Shown: positions 8,309-16,990 of the stretch, one piece after another | Position numbering within the stretch: position 1 is the first letter of the stretch | Layout: every line of letters begins with the position of its first letter | The notes under the pieces: generated by a model | What the model was told of the DNA's origin: nothing | The model's input: only the letters and a program-made list of their open reading frames with translations | Database searches by the model: none | Program-made: the position numbers and the translations under genes | Assembly (NCBI RefSeq): GCF_022179645.1 | Contig: NZ_BPRA01000014.1 | Span: forward strand, 1 to 64,000 | Origin: Methylobacterium thuringiense | Lineage (GTDB): Bacteria; Pseudomonadota; Alphaproteobacteria; Rhizobiales; Beijerinckiaceae | DNA length: 64,000 bases | Direction: 5' to 3'

Positions 8309-9607
8309 ATGGCCCTGCAAGCCGCCGACCCCATACCCGGCGCCTATTCCGCCTCCGTGGCGGATGCTCCGCCCTTCGGCCGCTGGGGTCAGCTCGTTCT
8401 CGGCGTGATCTGCATGGTGATGATCGCCAACCTCCAATACGGCTGGACCTTCTTCGTCCCCGACATCCAGAAGAAGTTCGGCTTCGACCGGGCCGCGATC
8501 CAGTGGGCCTTCACCCTGTTCGTGCTGTTCGAGACCTGGCTCGTGCCGGTCGAGGGCTGGTTCGTCGACAAGTACGGCCCGAAGGTCGTGGTGCTGTTCG
8601 GCGGCCTGCTCTGCGGCATCGGCTGGGTGATCAACTCCTACGCCGAGACGCTGAACATGTTCTATCTCGGCCAGGTCGTGGCCGGCATCGGCGCGGGCGC
8701 GGTCTACGGCACCTGCGTCGGCAGCGCGCTGAAGTGGTTTCCAGACAAGCGCGGGCTGGCCGCCGGCATCACCGCCGCCGGCTTCGGTGCCGGGTCGGCG
8801 CTGACCGTCGCCCCGATCCAGTGGATGATCTCCGAGCAGGGCTTCCAGTCCGCGTTCTTCTATTTCGGCATCGGCCAGGGCCTGATCGTCTGCGTGCTCG
8901 CCGTGTTCCTCGCCTCCCCGAAGAAGGGTCAGGTTCAGCGGGCGGTTGCCAATGCCAGCGTCATCCAGACCCGGCGCAACTACACCCCGGGCGAGGTCGC
9001 CCGACAGCCGATCTTCTGGCTGATGTACCTGATGTTCGTCATCGTCGGCGCCGGCGGCCTGATGATCACCGCCAACCTGAAGCCGATCGCGGCCGATATC
9101 GGCGTCGACAAGATCCCCGTGACCATCCTCGGGCTGACCATGGTGGCGATCACCTTCGCCGCGACGATCGACCGGGTGCTCAACGGCCTGACGCGTCCGT
9201 TCTTCGGCTGGGTCTCCGACAGGATCGGCCGCGAGAACACGATGTTCATCGCCTTCGCGATGGAAGGCGCCGGCATCTTCATGCTCTACCTCTGGGGTCA
9301 CGACCCGCTCTGGTTCGTGCTGCTCTCGGGCTTCGTGTTCTTCGCCTGGGGCGAGATCTACTCGCTGTTCCCCTCGACCTGCACCGACACCTTCGGCTCC
9401 AAGTTCGCCGCGACGAATGCCGGGCTGCTCTACACCGCCAAGGGCACGGCGGCCCTGCTCGTGCCGGCCGCGAACTACCTGCAGCAGAGCACGGGCAGCT
9501 GGGACGGCGTGTTTCTCGTCGCCGCCGGCGCCAACATCCTGGCCTCGCTGCTGGCCATCGCGGTGCTCAAGCCCTGGCGGGCCCGCGTGATCGCCCGGAG
9601 CGCCTGA
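8309..9607 (+). CDS. oxlT: MFS oxalate:formate antiporter-type transporter
   Basis: This 432-aa inner-membrane permease with about twelve predicted helices belongs to the OxlT branch of the major facilitator superfamily. Typical stretches are NLQYGWTFFVPDIQKKFG in helix 1, FDRAAIQWAFTLFVLFETW in helix 2, and GGLLCGIGWVINSYA. The loop motif GWVSDRIGRENTM follows, then ATNAGLLYTAKGTAALLVP in helix 11. OxlT exchanges oxalate for formate in Oxalobacter. Here the next three genes metabolise oxalyl groups, so oxalate uptake is the best guess, though net uptake by another mode is possible. Its stop is three bases before the next start, showing an operon. Confidence 0.85.
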   Translation: MALQAADPIPGAYSASVADAPPFGRWGQLVLGVICMVMIANLQYGWTFFVPDIQKKFGFDRAAIQWAFTLFVLFETWLVPVEGWFVDKYGPKVVVLFGGLLCGIGWVINSYAETLNMFYLGQVVAGIGAGAVYGTCVGSALKWFPDKRGLAAGITAAGFGAGSALTVAPIQWMISEQGFQSAFFYFGIGQGLIVCVLAVFLASPKKGQVQRAVANASVIQTRRNYTPGEVARQPIFWLMYLMFVIVGAGGLMITANLKPIAADIGVDKIPVTILGLTMVAITFAATIDRVLNGLTRPFFGWVSDRIGRENTMFIAFAMEGAGIFMLYLWGHDPLWFVLLSGFVFFAWGEIYSLFPSTCTDTFGSKFAATNAGLLYTAKGTAALLVPAANYLQQSTGSWDGVFLVAAGANILASLLAIAVLKPWRARVIARSA

Positions 9608-9610
9608 GGT

Positions 9611-10375
9611 ATGGCCCTCTGGATCCGGTACACACAAGACGGCCGGGACGGCTTCGGCCGTCTCGACGGCGACCGCATCGCCGTCTTCACGGGCGAACTG
9701 TTCGGCGACCCGGCGCCGACCGGCGAGACGGTGGACCTCGCCGAGGTCACGGTCGCCCTGCCCTGCCGCCCCTCGAAGCTGATCGCGCTCTGGAACAACT
9801 TCCATGCGATGGCGGAGAAGCAGGAGCTGGCGCGTCCGGAGGCGCCGCTGTTCCTGCTGAAGCCGGCCAACACCTATCGCCCCTCGGGCGCGGTGATCGC
9901 GGTGCCGGAGGCGGCCGGCCGGGCGATGTACGAGGGCGAACTCGGCATCGTCATCGGCAAGCCGGCGCGCGACCTCGACGAGACCGAGGCCGCGTCTCAC
10001 ATCTTCGGCTACACCTGCATCAACGACGTCACGGCCCCATCCATCCTCAAGGCGGATGCGAGCTTTACCCAATGGTGCCGTGCCAAGGGCCTCGACGGGT
10101 TCGGCCCGTTCGGCCCGGTCATCGCCACCGGCCTCGATCCGGCGACCCTGACGGTGCGCACCCTGGTGAACGGGCGCGAGCGCCAGAACTACCCGGTATC
10201 GGACATGATCTTTTCGCCCGCGCGGCTGGTCTCGCTGCTGTCGCAGGGCATGACGTTGGAGCCCGGCGACGTGATCGCCTGCGGCACCTCGAACGGCGTC
10301 GGGCCGATCCCGAAGGGCGGGACCGTCGAGGTCGTAATCGAGGGCATCGGAACGTTGTCGAACCGCTTCGAGTAG
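9611..10375 (+). CDS. Fumarylacetoacetase (FAH) family hydrolase or tautomerase
   Basis: This 254-aa protein has the FAH fold with metal ligands in YEGELGIVIGKPARD (the two glutamates) and the aspartate of GYTCINDVTA. The family's GPFGPVIATGLD and DVIACGTSNGVGPI follow. Family members cleave or tautomerise beta-diketo or oxaloacetate-like acids. It is the second gene of the oxalate operon, three bases after oxlT. Its substrate cannot be read from sequence. Oxaloacetate or a related C4 acid, or repair of a side product of oxalyl-CoA metabolism, are inferences from position only. A three-base gap to oxlT implies translational coupling. Confidence 0.85.
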   Translation: MALWIRYTQDGRDGFGRLDGDRIAVFTGELFGDPAPTGETVDLAEVTVALPCRPSKLIALWNNFHAMAEKQELARPEAPLFLLKPANTYRPSGAVIAVPEAAGRAMYEGELGIVIGKPARDLDETEAASHIFGYTCINDVTAPSILKADASFTQWCRAKGLDGFGPFGPVIATGLDPATLTVRTLVNGRERQNYPVSDMIFSPARLVSLLSQGMTLEPGDVIACGTSNGVGPIPKGGTVEVVIEGIGTLSNRFE

Positions 10376-10382
10376 ACGAACG

Positions 10383-10439
10383 GCCGGGTGCCCGGCAGGC
10401 CGATCGAACATAGAATCATCACGCGACCTCCGGGTCGCG
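10383..10439 (+). other. Two intra-operon hairpins between FAH and PanE genes
   Basis: The first inverted repeat is GCCGG-GTGC-CCGGC at 10383-10396. The second is CGCGACC-TCCG-GGTCGCG at 10422-10439, a perfect seven-pair stem with a four-base loop. Neither is followed by a T run. They could be mRNA-processing or stability elements, or factor-dependent attenuators, separating the first two genes from the last two. Confidence 0.45.
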
Positions 10440-10510
10440 GCACGAGCAGGCACCGGCGGCGCGACGGACGCGGCGGGCGCCTCGGTCAGGACCCAGAAAC
10501 GGACTGAAGC

Positions 10511-11518
10511 ATGAGCATCGCGATCGTCGGCGCCGGAGCCATCGGCGGCTATCTCGGGGTCAGGCTGGCGGAAGCCGGCGAGGACGTCACCTTCATCGCC
10601 CGCAGCAATGCGGACGCGATCGCCAGCGACGGCCTGCGGCTGATCGAGGAGGACGGCACCGTTCTCCACGCCAAGTCGGTCAAGGCCGTGAAGTCCATGG
10701 AGCAGGCCGGGCCGCACGACATCGTGCTGCTCACGGTCAAGGCGCATCAGGTCGGGCCGATCGCGGCCGATCTCAAGCACCTGATCGGTCCCGACACCCT
10801 GGTCGTGACCATGCAGAACGGCATTCCGTGGTGGTACTTCTCCGGCGGCTACGGCGGGCAGTACGCGGGCACGCAGCTCGAGACCGCCGATCCGGGCGGC
10901 GTCATCGCGGCGCATCTCGATCCGCGCCAGGTGATCGGCTCCGTGGTCTATCCGGCGGCCGTGCTGACCGATCCCGGCACCGTGACGGTGATCGAGGGCA
11001 ACCGCTTCGGCCTCGGCGAACTCGACGGCACCAAGTCCGAGCGCGCGCTCGACCTGTCGCGCCGCCTGACCAAGGCCGGCTTCAAGGCCCCGGTGACCGG
11101 CGACATCCGCGCCGAGATCTGGCTCAAGCTCTGGGGCAACCTGAGCTTCAACCCGATCTCCGCGCTCAGTCACGCGACACTGGAAGACATCTGCCGCTTC
11201 CCCGACACGCGCGAACTCGCCACCGCGATGATGAAGGAGGCGGAAAAAATCGCGAACACGCTCGGCATCACCTTCAAAGTCGGCATCGACAAGCGCATTG
11301 CCGGTGCCGAGAAGGTCGGCGCGCACAAGACCTCGATGTTGCAGGACGTCGAGGCCGGCCGGCCGATCGAGCTGGAGGCGCTCGTCGGCTCGGTGATCGA
11401 ACTCGGCCGGCTGATCGACGTGCCGACGCCGCATATCGGCAGCGTCTACGCGCTGATGCGGCTGCTGTCGCAGAGCCTGGAGACGGCCAACGGCCGCCTC
11501 GCCATCGCCAAAGCCTGA
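10511..11518 (+). CDS. panE2: PanE-family reductase, probably oxalyl-CoA reductase
   Basis: This 335-aa protein of the ketopantoate reductase family has the NADPH fingerprint IAIVGAGAIGGYLG at the N-terminus. The catalytic lysine is probably K206, in EIWLKLWGNLSFNPISA. A C-terminal substrate helix domain with the conserved KTSMLQDVEAGRPIE follows. In Methylobacterium extorquens a PanE-like protein in the oxalate locus (PanE2) was reported to reduce oxalyl-CoA to glyoxylate. Lying here between oxlT and an oxalate-CoA ligase, this gene fits that role better than pantothenate synthesis. That assignment is from recalled literature plus context, not from a diagnostic residue. Confidence 0.78.
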   Translation: MSIAIVGAGAIGGYLGVRLAEAGEDVTFIARSNADAIASDGLRLIEEDGTVLHAKSVKAVKSMEQAGPHDIVLLTVKAHQVGPIAADLKHLIGPDTLVVTMQNGIPWWYFSGGYGGQYAGTQLETADPGGVIAAHLDPRQVIGSVVYPAAVLTDPGTVTVIEGNRFGLGELDGTKSERALDLSRRLTKAGFKAPVTGDIRAEIWLKLWGNLSFNPISALSHATLEDICRFPDTRELATAMMKEAEKIANTLGITFKVGIDKRIAGAEKVGAHKTSMLQDVEAGRPIELEALVGSVIELGRLIDVPTPHIGSVYALMRLLSQSLETANGRLAIAKA

Positions 11519-11554
11519 TTCGTCTTCGATATTTCAGCCGTTAGGAACACCGAC

Positions 11555-13084
11555 GTGGCCGACGCAACCACCCTTCACGCCCTGATCCGGACCGGCGCCG
11601 ACGACGCCACCGCGTTGTCGAGCCCCGGCGGCGTGCCGCTGTCCTTCAAGGCGCTGCGCGCGCTGGCCGAGCGCACCGTCGCGGAGCTGAACGCGCAAGG
11701 AATCGGCCGCGGCGACCGGGTGGCGATCGTGCTGCCGAACGGCCCGGAGATGGCGACCGCCTTCATCGCGGTCGCCGCCGGCTGCACCTCGGCGCCCCTG
11801 AATCCGTCCTACAAGGCGGACGAGTTCGAGTTCTACCTGAACGACCTCAACGCGCGGCTGCTGATCGTCACCGAGGGCAGCGAGTCGCCGGCCGTCGCCA
11901 TCGCGGAAAAGCTCGGCGTCGCCGTCGCCCGCCTGACCCCGACGCCGGACCAGGGCGCGGGCAGCTTTTCGCTGTCATTCGCCACTGAGGGACCGGGCCC
12001 GACCGAGAACGGTGGCACGGCGCAACCCGAAGACATCGCGCTGGTGCTGCACACCTCGGGCACCACGTCGCGTCCGAAGATCGTGCCGCTGAAGCAGTCG
12101 AACGTCTGCGCCTCGGCCCGCAACATTCGCAACGCGCTGGCCTTCACCGCGGAGGATCGCGGCCTCAACATCATGCCGCTGTTCCACATCCACGGTCTGA
12201 TCGCGGGCATTCTGGCCCCGCTCTCGGCGGGCGGTCAGGTCTCGTGCACGCCGGGCTTCAACGCGCTCAAGTTCTTCGGCTGGATGGGTGAGGTGAAGCC
12301 GACCTGGTACACCGGCGTCCCGACCATGCATCAGGCGATCCTCGGCCGCGCCGCGCGCAACAAGGAGGTGATCGAGTCGACGCCGTTGCGCTTCATCCGC
12401 TCGTCGTCCTCGTCCCTGCCGCCGCAGGTCATGAACGAGTTGGAGGCGACCTTCGGCGCCCCGGTGATCGAGGCCTACGGCATGACCGAGGCCGCCCACC
12501 AGATGGCCTCGAACCCGCTGCCGCCGAAAGCCCACCATGCCGGCTCGGTCGGTCTGGCGGCAGGCCCCGAGATCGCCATCGTCGACCTCGCGGGCGAGCC
12601 GTTGCCGGCCGGCGAGACCGGCGAGATCGTGATCCGCGGCGACAACGTCATGGCGGGCTACGAGAACAACGAGAAGGCCAATGCAGAGGCCTTCACCCGC
12701 CAGGGTTGGTTCCGCACCGGCGACCAGGGCGTGCTGACACCCGAGGGCTACCTCTCGATCACCGGTCGCCTCAAGGAGATCATCAACCGCGGCGGCGAGA
12801 AGATCTCGCCGCGCGAGGTCGACGAGATCCTGATGGACCACCCGGCCGTGTCGCAATGCGTGACCTTCGCCATGCCGCACGACAAGCTGGGCGAGGACGT
12901 CGCCGCCGCGATCGTGCTGCGCGAGGGTGTCACCGCCGTCGAGAAGGACATCCGCAGCTTCGCCTCCGAGCGTCTCGCGGCGTTCAAGGTGCCGGCCCGG
13001 ATCGTGATCCTCGACGAGATCCCCAAGGGCGCCACCGGCAAGCTGCAGCGGATCGGGCTGGCGGAGAAGCTCGGGCTGGTGTGA
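11555..13084 (+). CDS. Oxalate-CoA ligase (AAE3/Pcs60-like acyl-CoA synthetase)
   Basis: This 509-aa adenylate-forming enzyme would make oxalyl-CoA from oxalate, ATP and CoA. The P-loop is LVLHTSGTTSRPKIVPL (residues 163-179). The order of motifs closely follows plant and yeast oxalyl-CoA synthetases: NIMPLFHIHGLIAGIL, TWYTGVPTMHQAIL, RFIRSSSSSLPP, EAYGMTEAAHQMASNPLPP, GWFRTGDQGVL and LKEIINRGGEKISPREVDEI. The C-terminal catalytic lysine lies in PKGATGKLQR. The start is GTG, with AGGA eight bases upstream. It is the last gene of the oxalate operon; a hairpin overlaps its stop codon. Confidence 0.9.
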   Translation: MADATTLHALIRTGADDATALSSPGGVPLSFKALRALAERTVAELNAQGIGRGDRVAIVLPNGPEMATAFIAVAAGCTSAPLNPSYKADEFEFYLNDLNARLLIVTEGSESPAVAIAEKLGVAVARLTPTPDQGAGSFSLSFATEGPGPTENGGTAQPEDIALVLHTSGTTSRPKIVPLKQSNVCASARNIRNALAFTAEDRGLNIMPLFHIHGLIAGILAPLSAGGQVSCTPGFNALKFFGWMGEVKPTWYTGVPTMHQAILGRAARNKEVIESTPLRFIRSSSSSLPPQVMNELEATFGAPVIEAYGMTEAAHQMASNPLPPKAHHAGSVGLAAGPEIAIVDLAGEPLPAGETGEIVIRGDNVMAGYENNEKANAEAFTRQGWFRTGDQGVLTPEGYLSITGRLKEIINRGGEKISPREVDEILMDHPAVSQCVTFAMPHDKLGEDVAAAIVLREGVTAVEKDIRSFASERLAAFKVPARIVILDEIPKGATGKLQRIGLAEKLGLV

Positions 13085-13102
13085 GGGCGGCGCACCGCCC
13101 TC
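13083..13102. terminator. Hairpin between convergent oxalate-CoA ligase and histidine kinase genes
   Basis: A perfect eight-pair stem (GAGGGCGG/CCGCCCTC) with a CGCA loop overlaps the ligase stop codon and lies just before the kinase stop on the other strand. There is no T run, so it is at best a factor-assisted bidirectional terminator. Confidence 0.5.
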
Positions 13103-13112
13103 GCGGCCGGCC

Positions 13113-14270
13113 TCACCCCCGCGGCATCATCCGCAACTCGAACCGCGCGCCCTTGCCCGGCACCACGCTCAGCGTCCCCTCCAGCTGCCGGGCGAGGTTG
13201 TTGACGATGCGCATGCCGAGGCTCTTGCGAGCGGTGGCCGGGTCGAAGCCCTCGGGCAGGCCCACGCCGTCGTCGGCGATGGCGACGAGGAGGCCGCCGT
13301 CGGCGGCCGCGGATGCCTCGACACGGATCTCGCCCAAGGCATCCGCCGCGTCCGCCGGGTAGGCGTACTTGATCGCATTGGTCACGAGCTCGTTCACGAA
13401 CAGCCCGAGCGGCACGGCGAGGTCGGCGGAAAGCGCGAGGGTTTCGGCGCGGCAGACGAGTTTGTGCGGGCCGGCGCTGACCTGGAGGCTCGCACAGAGC
13501 GCTTCGAGAAAGGCGGCGAGGTCGATCGTCGTCACGTCGGGCTGGCGCCAGAGTTGATCGTGGACCTGGGCAATCGCCTCAACGCGGCTCTGGGCGTCGG
13601 CCAGCGCCCGCTTCACGTCCTCGTTCTCGGTGCCGCGCCCCTGTAGGGACAACAGCCCGGCGACGACGGCGAGGCTGTTCTTGACGCGGTGGCTCATCTC
13701 GCGCGTGAGCAGGTCCTGACGCTCCAGCGCCGCCTTGAGCCGCGCCTCCGCGCGCTGCCGCTCGATGGCCCCGCCGACGAGGTTGGCGAACCCCTGCATG
13801 AAGGCGATGTCGGCCTCGCCGAAAACGCCCTCGCGGGTGTCGTCGACCTCCAGCACGCCGTAATGGCCGTCGCGGTTGGAGATCAGCACGTTGATGGCGC
13901 GTCGCACGCCGTGCGCGGCCATCAGCTCGGGCGTGCGGAAGCGGGTCTCGTTCTCCAGGTGGTTCGAGATCACCGGCCGGCCGGTCTTCATAGCGAAGCC
14001 CGCGGGCGAGGCGAGATCGGCCCCGACGATCGCCTTGCCGACCACGTCCGCGCCCCAGCCCACGCCCGCGCAGACCATCAGGCAATCCTGAGCCTGATGG
14101 TATTCGAGCGCCTTGCAGAACTCGGCCTTCATGCCCTCGGCACAGAGTTCGGTCGCCCGCTGCAACAGCGGTAGGAGTTCCGTGGCGCGTAGGGCCTCGA
14201 CGCCGAAATCGGAGAGGATCGCCTGCTGGCGCAGGCGGATCGCCAGCGCCTGCGGGATGGTGTCGGTCAT
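13113..14270 (-). CDS. GAF-domain sensor histidine kinase (HWE/HisKA_2 type)
   Basis: This 385-aa protein lacks membrane segments and is probably cytosolic. A GAF domain spans about residues 15-165 (GMKAEFCKALEYHQ, HYGVLEVDDTREGVFGEADI). The phospho-acceptor region LLTREMSHRVKNSLAVVAGLL follows, with the histidine in SHRVKN. The ATPase domain has NELVTNAIKYAY, IADDGVGLPEGF and SLGMRIVNNLARQLEG. The HRVKN/N-box pattern belongs to the HisKA_2/HWE kinases abundant in Rhizobiales, often linked to general stress or light signalling. No response regulator is adjacent, so the partner is elsewhere. The start is an ATG with GGGAG upstream. It converges on the oxalate operon. Confidence 0.88.
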   Translation of the reverse strand: MTDTIPQALAIRLRQQAILSDFGVEALRATELLPLLQRATELCAEGMKAEFCKALEYHQAQDCLMVCAGVGWGADVVGKAIVGADLASPAGFAMKTGRPVISNHLENETRFRTPELMAAHGVRRAINVLISNRDGHYGVLEVDDTREGVFGEADIAFMQGFANLVGGAIERQRAEARLKAALERQDLLTREMSHRVKNSLAVVAGLLSLQGRGTENEDVKRALADAQSRVEAIAQVHDQLWRQPDVTTIDLAAFLEALCASLQVSAGPHKLVCRAETLALSADLAVPLGLFVNELVTNAIKYAYPADAADALGEIRVEASAAADGGLLVAIADDGVGLPEGFDPATARKSLGMRIVNNLARQLEGTLSVVPGKGARFELRMMPRG

Positions 14271-14580
14271 GCTGGGGGTCGCTCCCGGCCGGACGTTGGA
14301 TCGCACGTCCCGGTCTTCACAGCCGCGTTGACAACGCACTGGGGCAAAGGTGCGGCGCCTTGACGGTAGGTGACGGGCTTCATGGATGGATTCGCCATCG
14401 GCCATTCGCGTGGCATGCGCGAAAGAAGAATAAGATAAGATTAAATCACTACCAGCACAGACATCACCAGACCTTGAACCGTTTTGCTTTGCGGAGAAAA
14501 AACTCTACATCCGGGCTTGTTGGGATCTCCGCGTAAAAATATGGGATCTTCAAGAAAAGCATCCGGGAGGTTTTTGCACC

Positions 14581-14889
14581 ATGCGTCTCAAGACTGTCCT
14601 GCCGCTCGCCGTTGCCCTCGTCCTTCCGATTCCTGCGAAGGCGCTGACGATGAGCGATCCGCTGACCGCCTGGGCCAAGGCCCCGGCGATGGACCGCATG
14701 CAGCTCGCCACGCGCTTCGGGAAGTCGTTCATCGCGCTCAACGAGAGCTTCACGACCGGCTACTTCCTCAAGTGCATCGACGACATCTCGGTCTATGGCG
14801 GCGCCAAGGATGCCAAGATCGAGGACGCGATGCGCGAATGCATCGCCTCGCAGCAGCGCCTGAAGGCCAATACCTTCGACGACGAGTGA
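14581..14889 (+). CDS. Small exported protein
   Basis: This 102-aa protein has a clean signal peptide (MRLKTVLPLAVALVLPIPAKA) and a short mature part of about 80 residues. Two cysteines, in YFLKCIDDIS and AMRECIASQQ, could form a disulfide. GGGAGG lies ten bases before the ATG and an AT-rich leader precedes it, so expression looks likely. The family was not recognised. Its stop is four bases from the stop of the convergent kup gene. A periplasmic location is inferred from the signal peptide alone. Confidence 0.75.
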   Translation: MRLKTVLPLAVALVLPIPAKALTMSDPLTAWAKAPAMDRMQLATRFGKSFIALNESFTTGYFLKCIDDISVYGGAKDAKIEDAMRECIASQQRLKANTFDDE

Positions 14890-14893
14890 GGTT

Positions 14894-16831
14894 TCAGATC
14901 TCGATCTCGGTGCCGACCTCGACCACCTGGCGGGCGGGAATGCAGAAATGCGCGCCGGAGCGCTCGGCGTTGCGCTTCAGGAAGGCGAACAGACCCTCGC
15001 GCCAGACGGACATGCCGGGATGGTCGGCCGAGGGAATCACAACCTCGTGGCCGACGAAATAGGTCATGTCCTCGAGGAACGCGCCCGGAAACAGGCCGCT
15101 CGCCACGGCGCAGCGCAGGCCCTCGGGAATCGAGGCCGATTGCATGAAGCCGTAGCGAAGGGTCACGCGGATGATGTCGTCCGTGATCCGCGTGACCTCG
15201 GCCCGGTCCTTCGTGGCGATCACCGGGTCCTCCTCGTAGAGCACCGTGACGATCAGGACCCGCTGGTGCAGGGCGTGACTGCGCTCGACGAGCCGGACCA
15301 TCGGCAGGGGGATGCCGTGGATGCCGGCCGAGAGGAAGGCCGAGGTGCCGGGCAGGGTGATCGGCGGGTTGGCCTTGAGCGCGGCGAGAAACGCCTCCTC
15401 CGGCTGACGCAGCGTCTTGCGCTTCTGCTCCAGCAGGCGGTTGCCGGTCATCCAGGTCAGCATCAGGAAGGCGACGGTGAAGGCGAGCACCAGCGGAAAC
15501 CAGCCGCCCTCGAACAGCTTCACGCTGTTGGCCGAGAGGAAGACGAGGTCGATGACGAGGAAGGCCCCGTTGAGCGCGAAGACGGCGATGGGGTTGTAGC
15601 CCCATTTGAGCGCGACGAGCGCCGCCAGCAGCGTGGTGATCGCCATCAGCGCCGAGACCGCGATGCCGTAGGCGCCGGCCAGCGCGTCGGACGAGCCGAA
15701 GATCAGCACCGCGGCGATGGTGGCCAGCGCCAGCAGCCAGTTCACCGCCGGAACGTAGATCTGGCCACGCTCCTCGCTCGCCGTGTGGACGACGCGCATC
15801 GGCGGCATGAAGCCGAGCTGGATCGCCTGCTGCGTCAGGGAGAAGACGCCGGAGATCACCGCCTGCGAGGCGATCACGGCGGCGAGCGTCGCCAGCCCGA
15901 TCAGCGGGTAGTGCGCCCAGGCCGGCGCGAGGCGATAGAACGGGCTCTCGATGGCGTCCGGCTCGACGATGAGCAGCGCGCCCTGCCCGAAATAATGGAT
16001 CACCAGCGCCGGCAGCACGAGGCAGAACCAGGCCTTGCGGATCGCCGAGGCGCCGAAATGCCCGAGATCGGCATACATCGCCTCGCCGCCGGTGACGGCC
16101 AGGAAGGCCGCGCCCATCATGGCGAAGCTGACGTGCCAGCCGGCATGGGTCACGAACTCCACCGCCTTCAGCGGGTTGGCCGCGGACAGGATCTGCGGGG
16201 CATGGACGATGCCGCCGACGCCCATGAGGGCAAGCACCACGAACCAGACCAGCATCACCGGCCCGAAGACCTGCCCGATCACGGCGACGCCCTTGCGCTG
16301 GACGGCGAAGACGCCGACCAGGATCGCGAGGGTGATCGGCACGACGAAGCGCGACAGCCCCGGCGCCTCGACCTTCAGGCCCTCGATGGCCGAGAGTACC
16401 GAGATCGCCGGTGTGATCGCGCCGTCGCCGTAGAGCAGGGCCGCGCCGACGAGGCCGACGGTGAGGAGCAAGGCCTGCCGTGTCCTGGCTTCGGCGTGCC
16501 GCGCGCCGAGCAGCGCCAGCATCGCGACGATGCCGCCCTCGCCCCGGTTGTCCGCGCGCAGGATCAGCACCGCGTATTTCAGCGAGACGATCAGGATCAG
16601 CGCCCACAGGATCAGCGAGACCGCGCCGGTGGCCGCCATCGGCACCGGAGCGCCGCCGGCCGTGGCGGCCCTGACCGCCTCCTTGAAGGCGTAGAGCGGG
16701 CTGGTGCCGATATCGCCGTAGACGACGCCGAGCGCCCCGAGCATCAGGGCCGGTCCCGCGCCGTGGCGCGCCGCCCCGGGCTTGCGGGGGATGGCGGGGG
16801 TGTCGAGAACCGGCGCGGCAGCTTGGCTCAC
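14894..16831 (-). CDS. kup: Kup-family low-affinity potassium uptake transporter
   Basis: This 645-aa inner-membrane K+/H+ symporter carries the family start LGALGVVYGDIGTSPLYAFKE, the pore-region GDGAITPAISVLSAIEG and GGEAMYADLGHFG. About twelve helices occupy the first 430 residues. The cytosolic C-terminal part has PGTSAFLS and the ending HFCIPARQVVEVGTEIEI. Its length matches the family's usual 620-640 residues. It is a single gene, divergent from the alpha/beta hydrolase and convergent with the small exported protein. Rhizobiales often have more than one kup copy, so this need not be the only potassium importer. Confidence 0.94.
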   Translation of the reverse strand: MSQAAAPVLDTPAIPRKPGAARHGAGPALMLGALGVVYGDIGTSPLYAFKEAVRAATAGGAPVPMAATGAVSLILWALILIVSLKYAVLILRADNRGEGGIVAMLALLGARHAEARTRQALLLTVGLVGAALLYGDGAITPAISVLSAIEGLKVEAPGLSRFVVPITLAILVGVFAVQRKGVAVIGQVFGPVMLVWFVVLALMGVGGIVHAPQILSAANPLKAVEFVTHAGWHVSFAMMGAAFLAVTGGEAMYADLGHFGASAIRKAWFCLVLPALVIHYFGQGALLIVEPDAIESPFYRLAPAWAHYPLIGLATLAAVIASQAVISGVFSLTQQAIQLGFMPPMRVVHTASEERGQIYVPAVNWLLALATIAAVLIFGSSDALAGAYGIAVSALMAITTLLAALVALKWGYNPIAVFALNGAFLVIDLVFLSANSVKLFEGGWFPLVLAFTVAFLMLTWMTGNRLLEQKRKTLRQPEEAFLAALKANPPITLPGTSAFLSAGIHGIPLPMVRLVERSHALHQRVLIVTVLYEEDPVIATKDRAEVTRITDDIIRVTLRYGFMQSASIPEGLRCAVASGLFPGAFLEDMTYFVGHEVVIPSADHPGMSVWREGLFAFLKRNAERSGAHFCIPARQVVEVGTEIEI

Positions 16832-16990
16832 CAGACGGCTCCGATCGTAGGCGTGGGTCTGTCGGATCGAGGTAGCCGAACCGGGGCCGGCGTCCAGGGT
16901 GACGGATCGACTATCCCCTTCGGATCACAGGCTCGTGTCGGATTGCCGTGGTAGGAGTGGCGCCGCAGGCTTGAGGCTCGAGGACACCGC

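Noticed and set aside
8246-11434. A 1062-codon open frame on the minus strand across the oxalate operon
   Set aside because: Its translation is rich in Arg, Ala, Gly, Asp and His without domains, and it mirrors well-defined genes on the plus strand; this is a GC-rich shadow frame.
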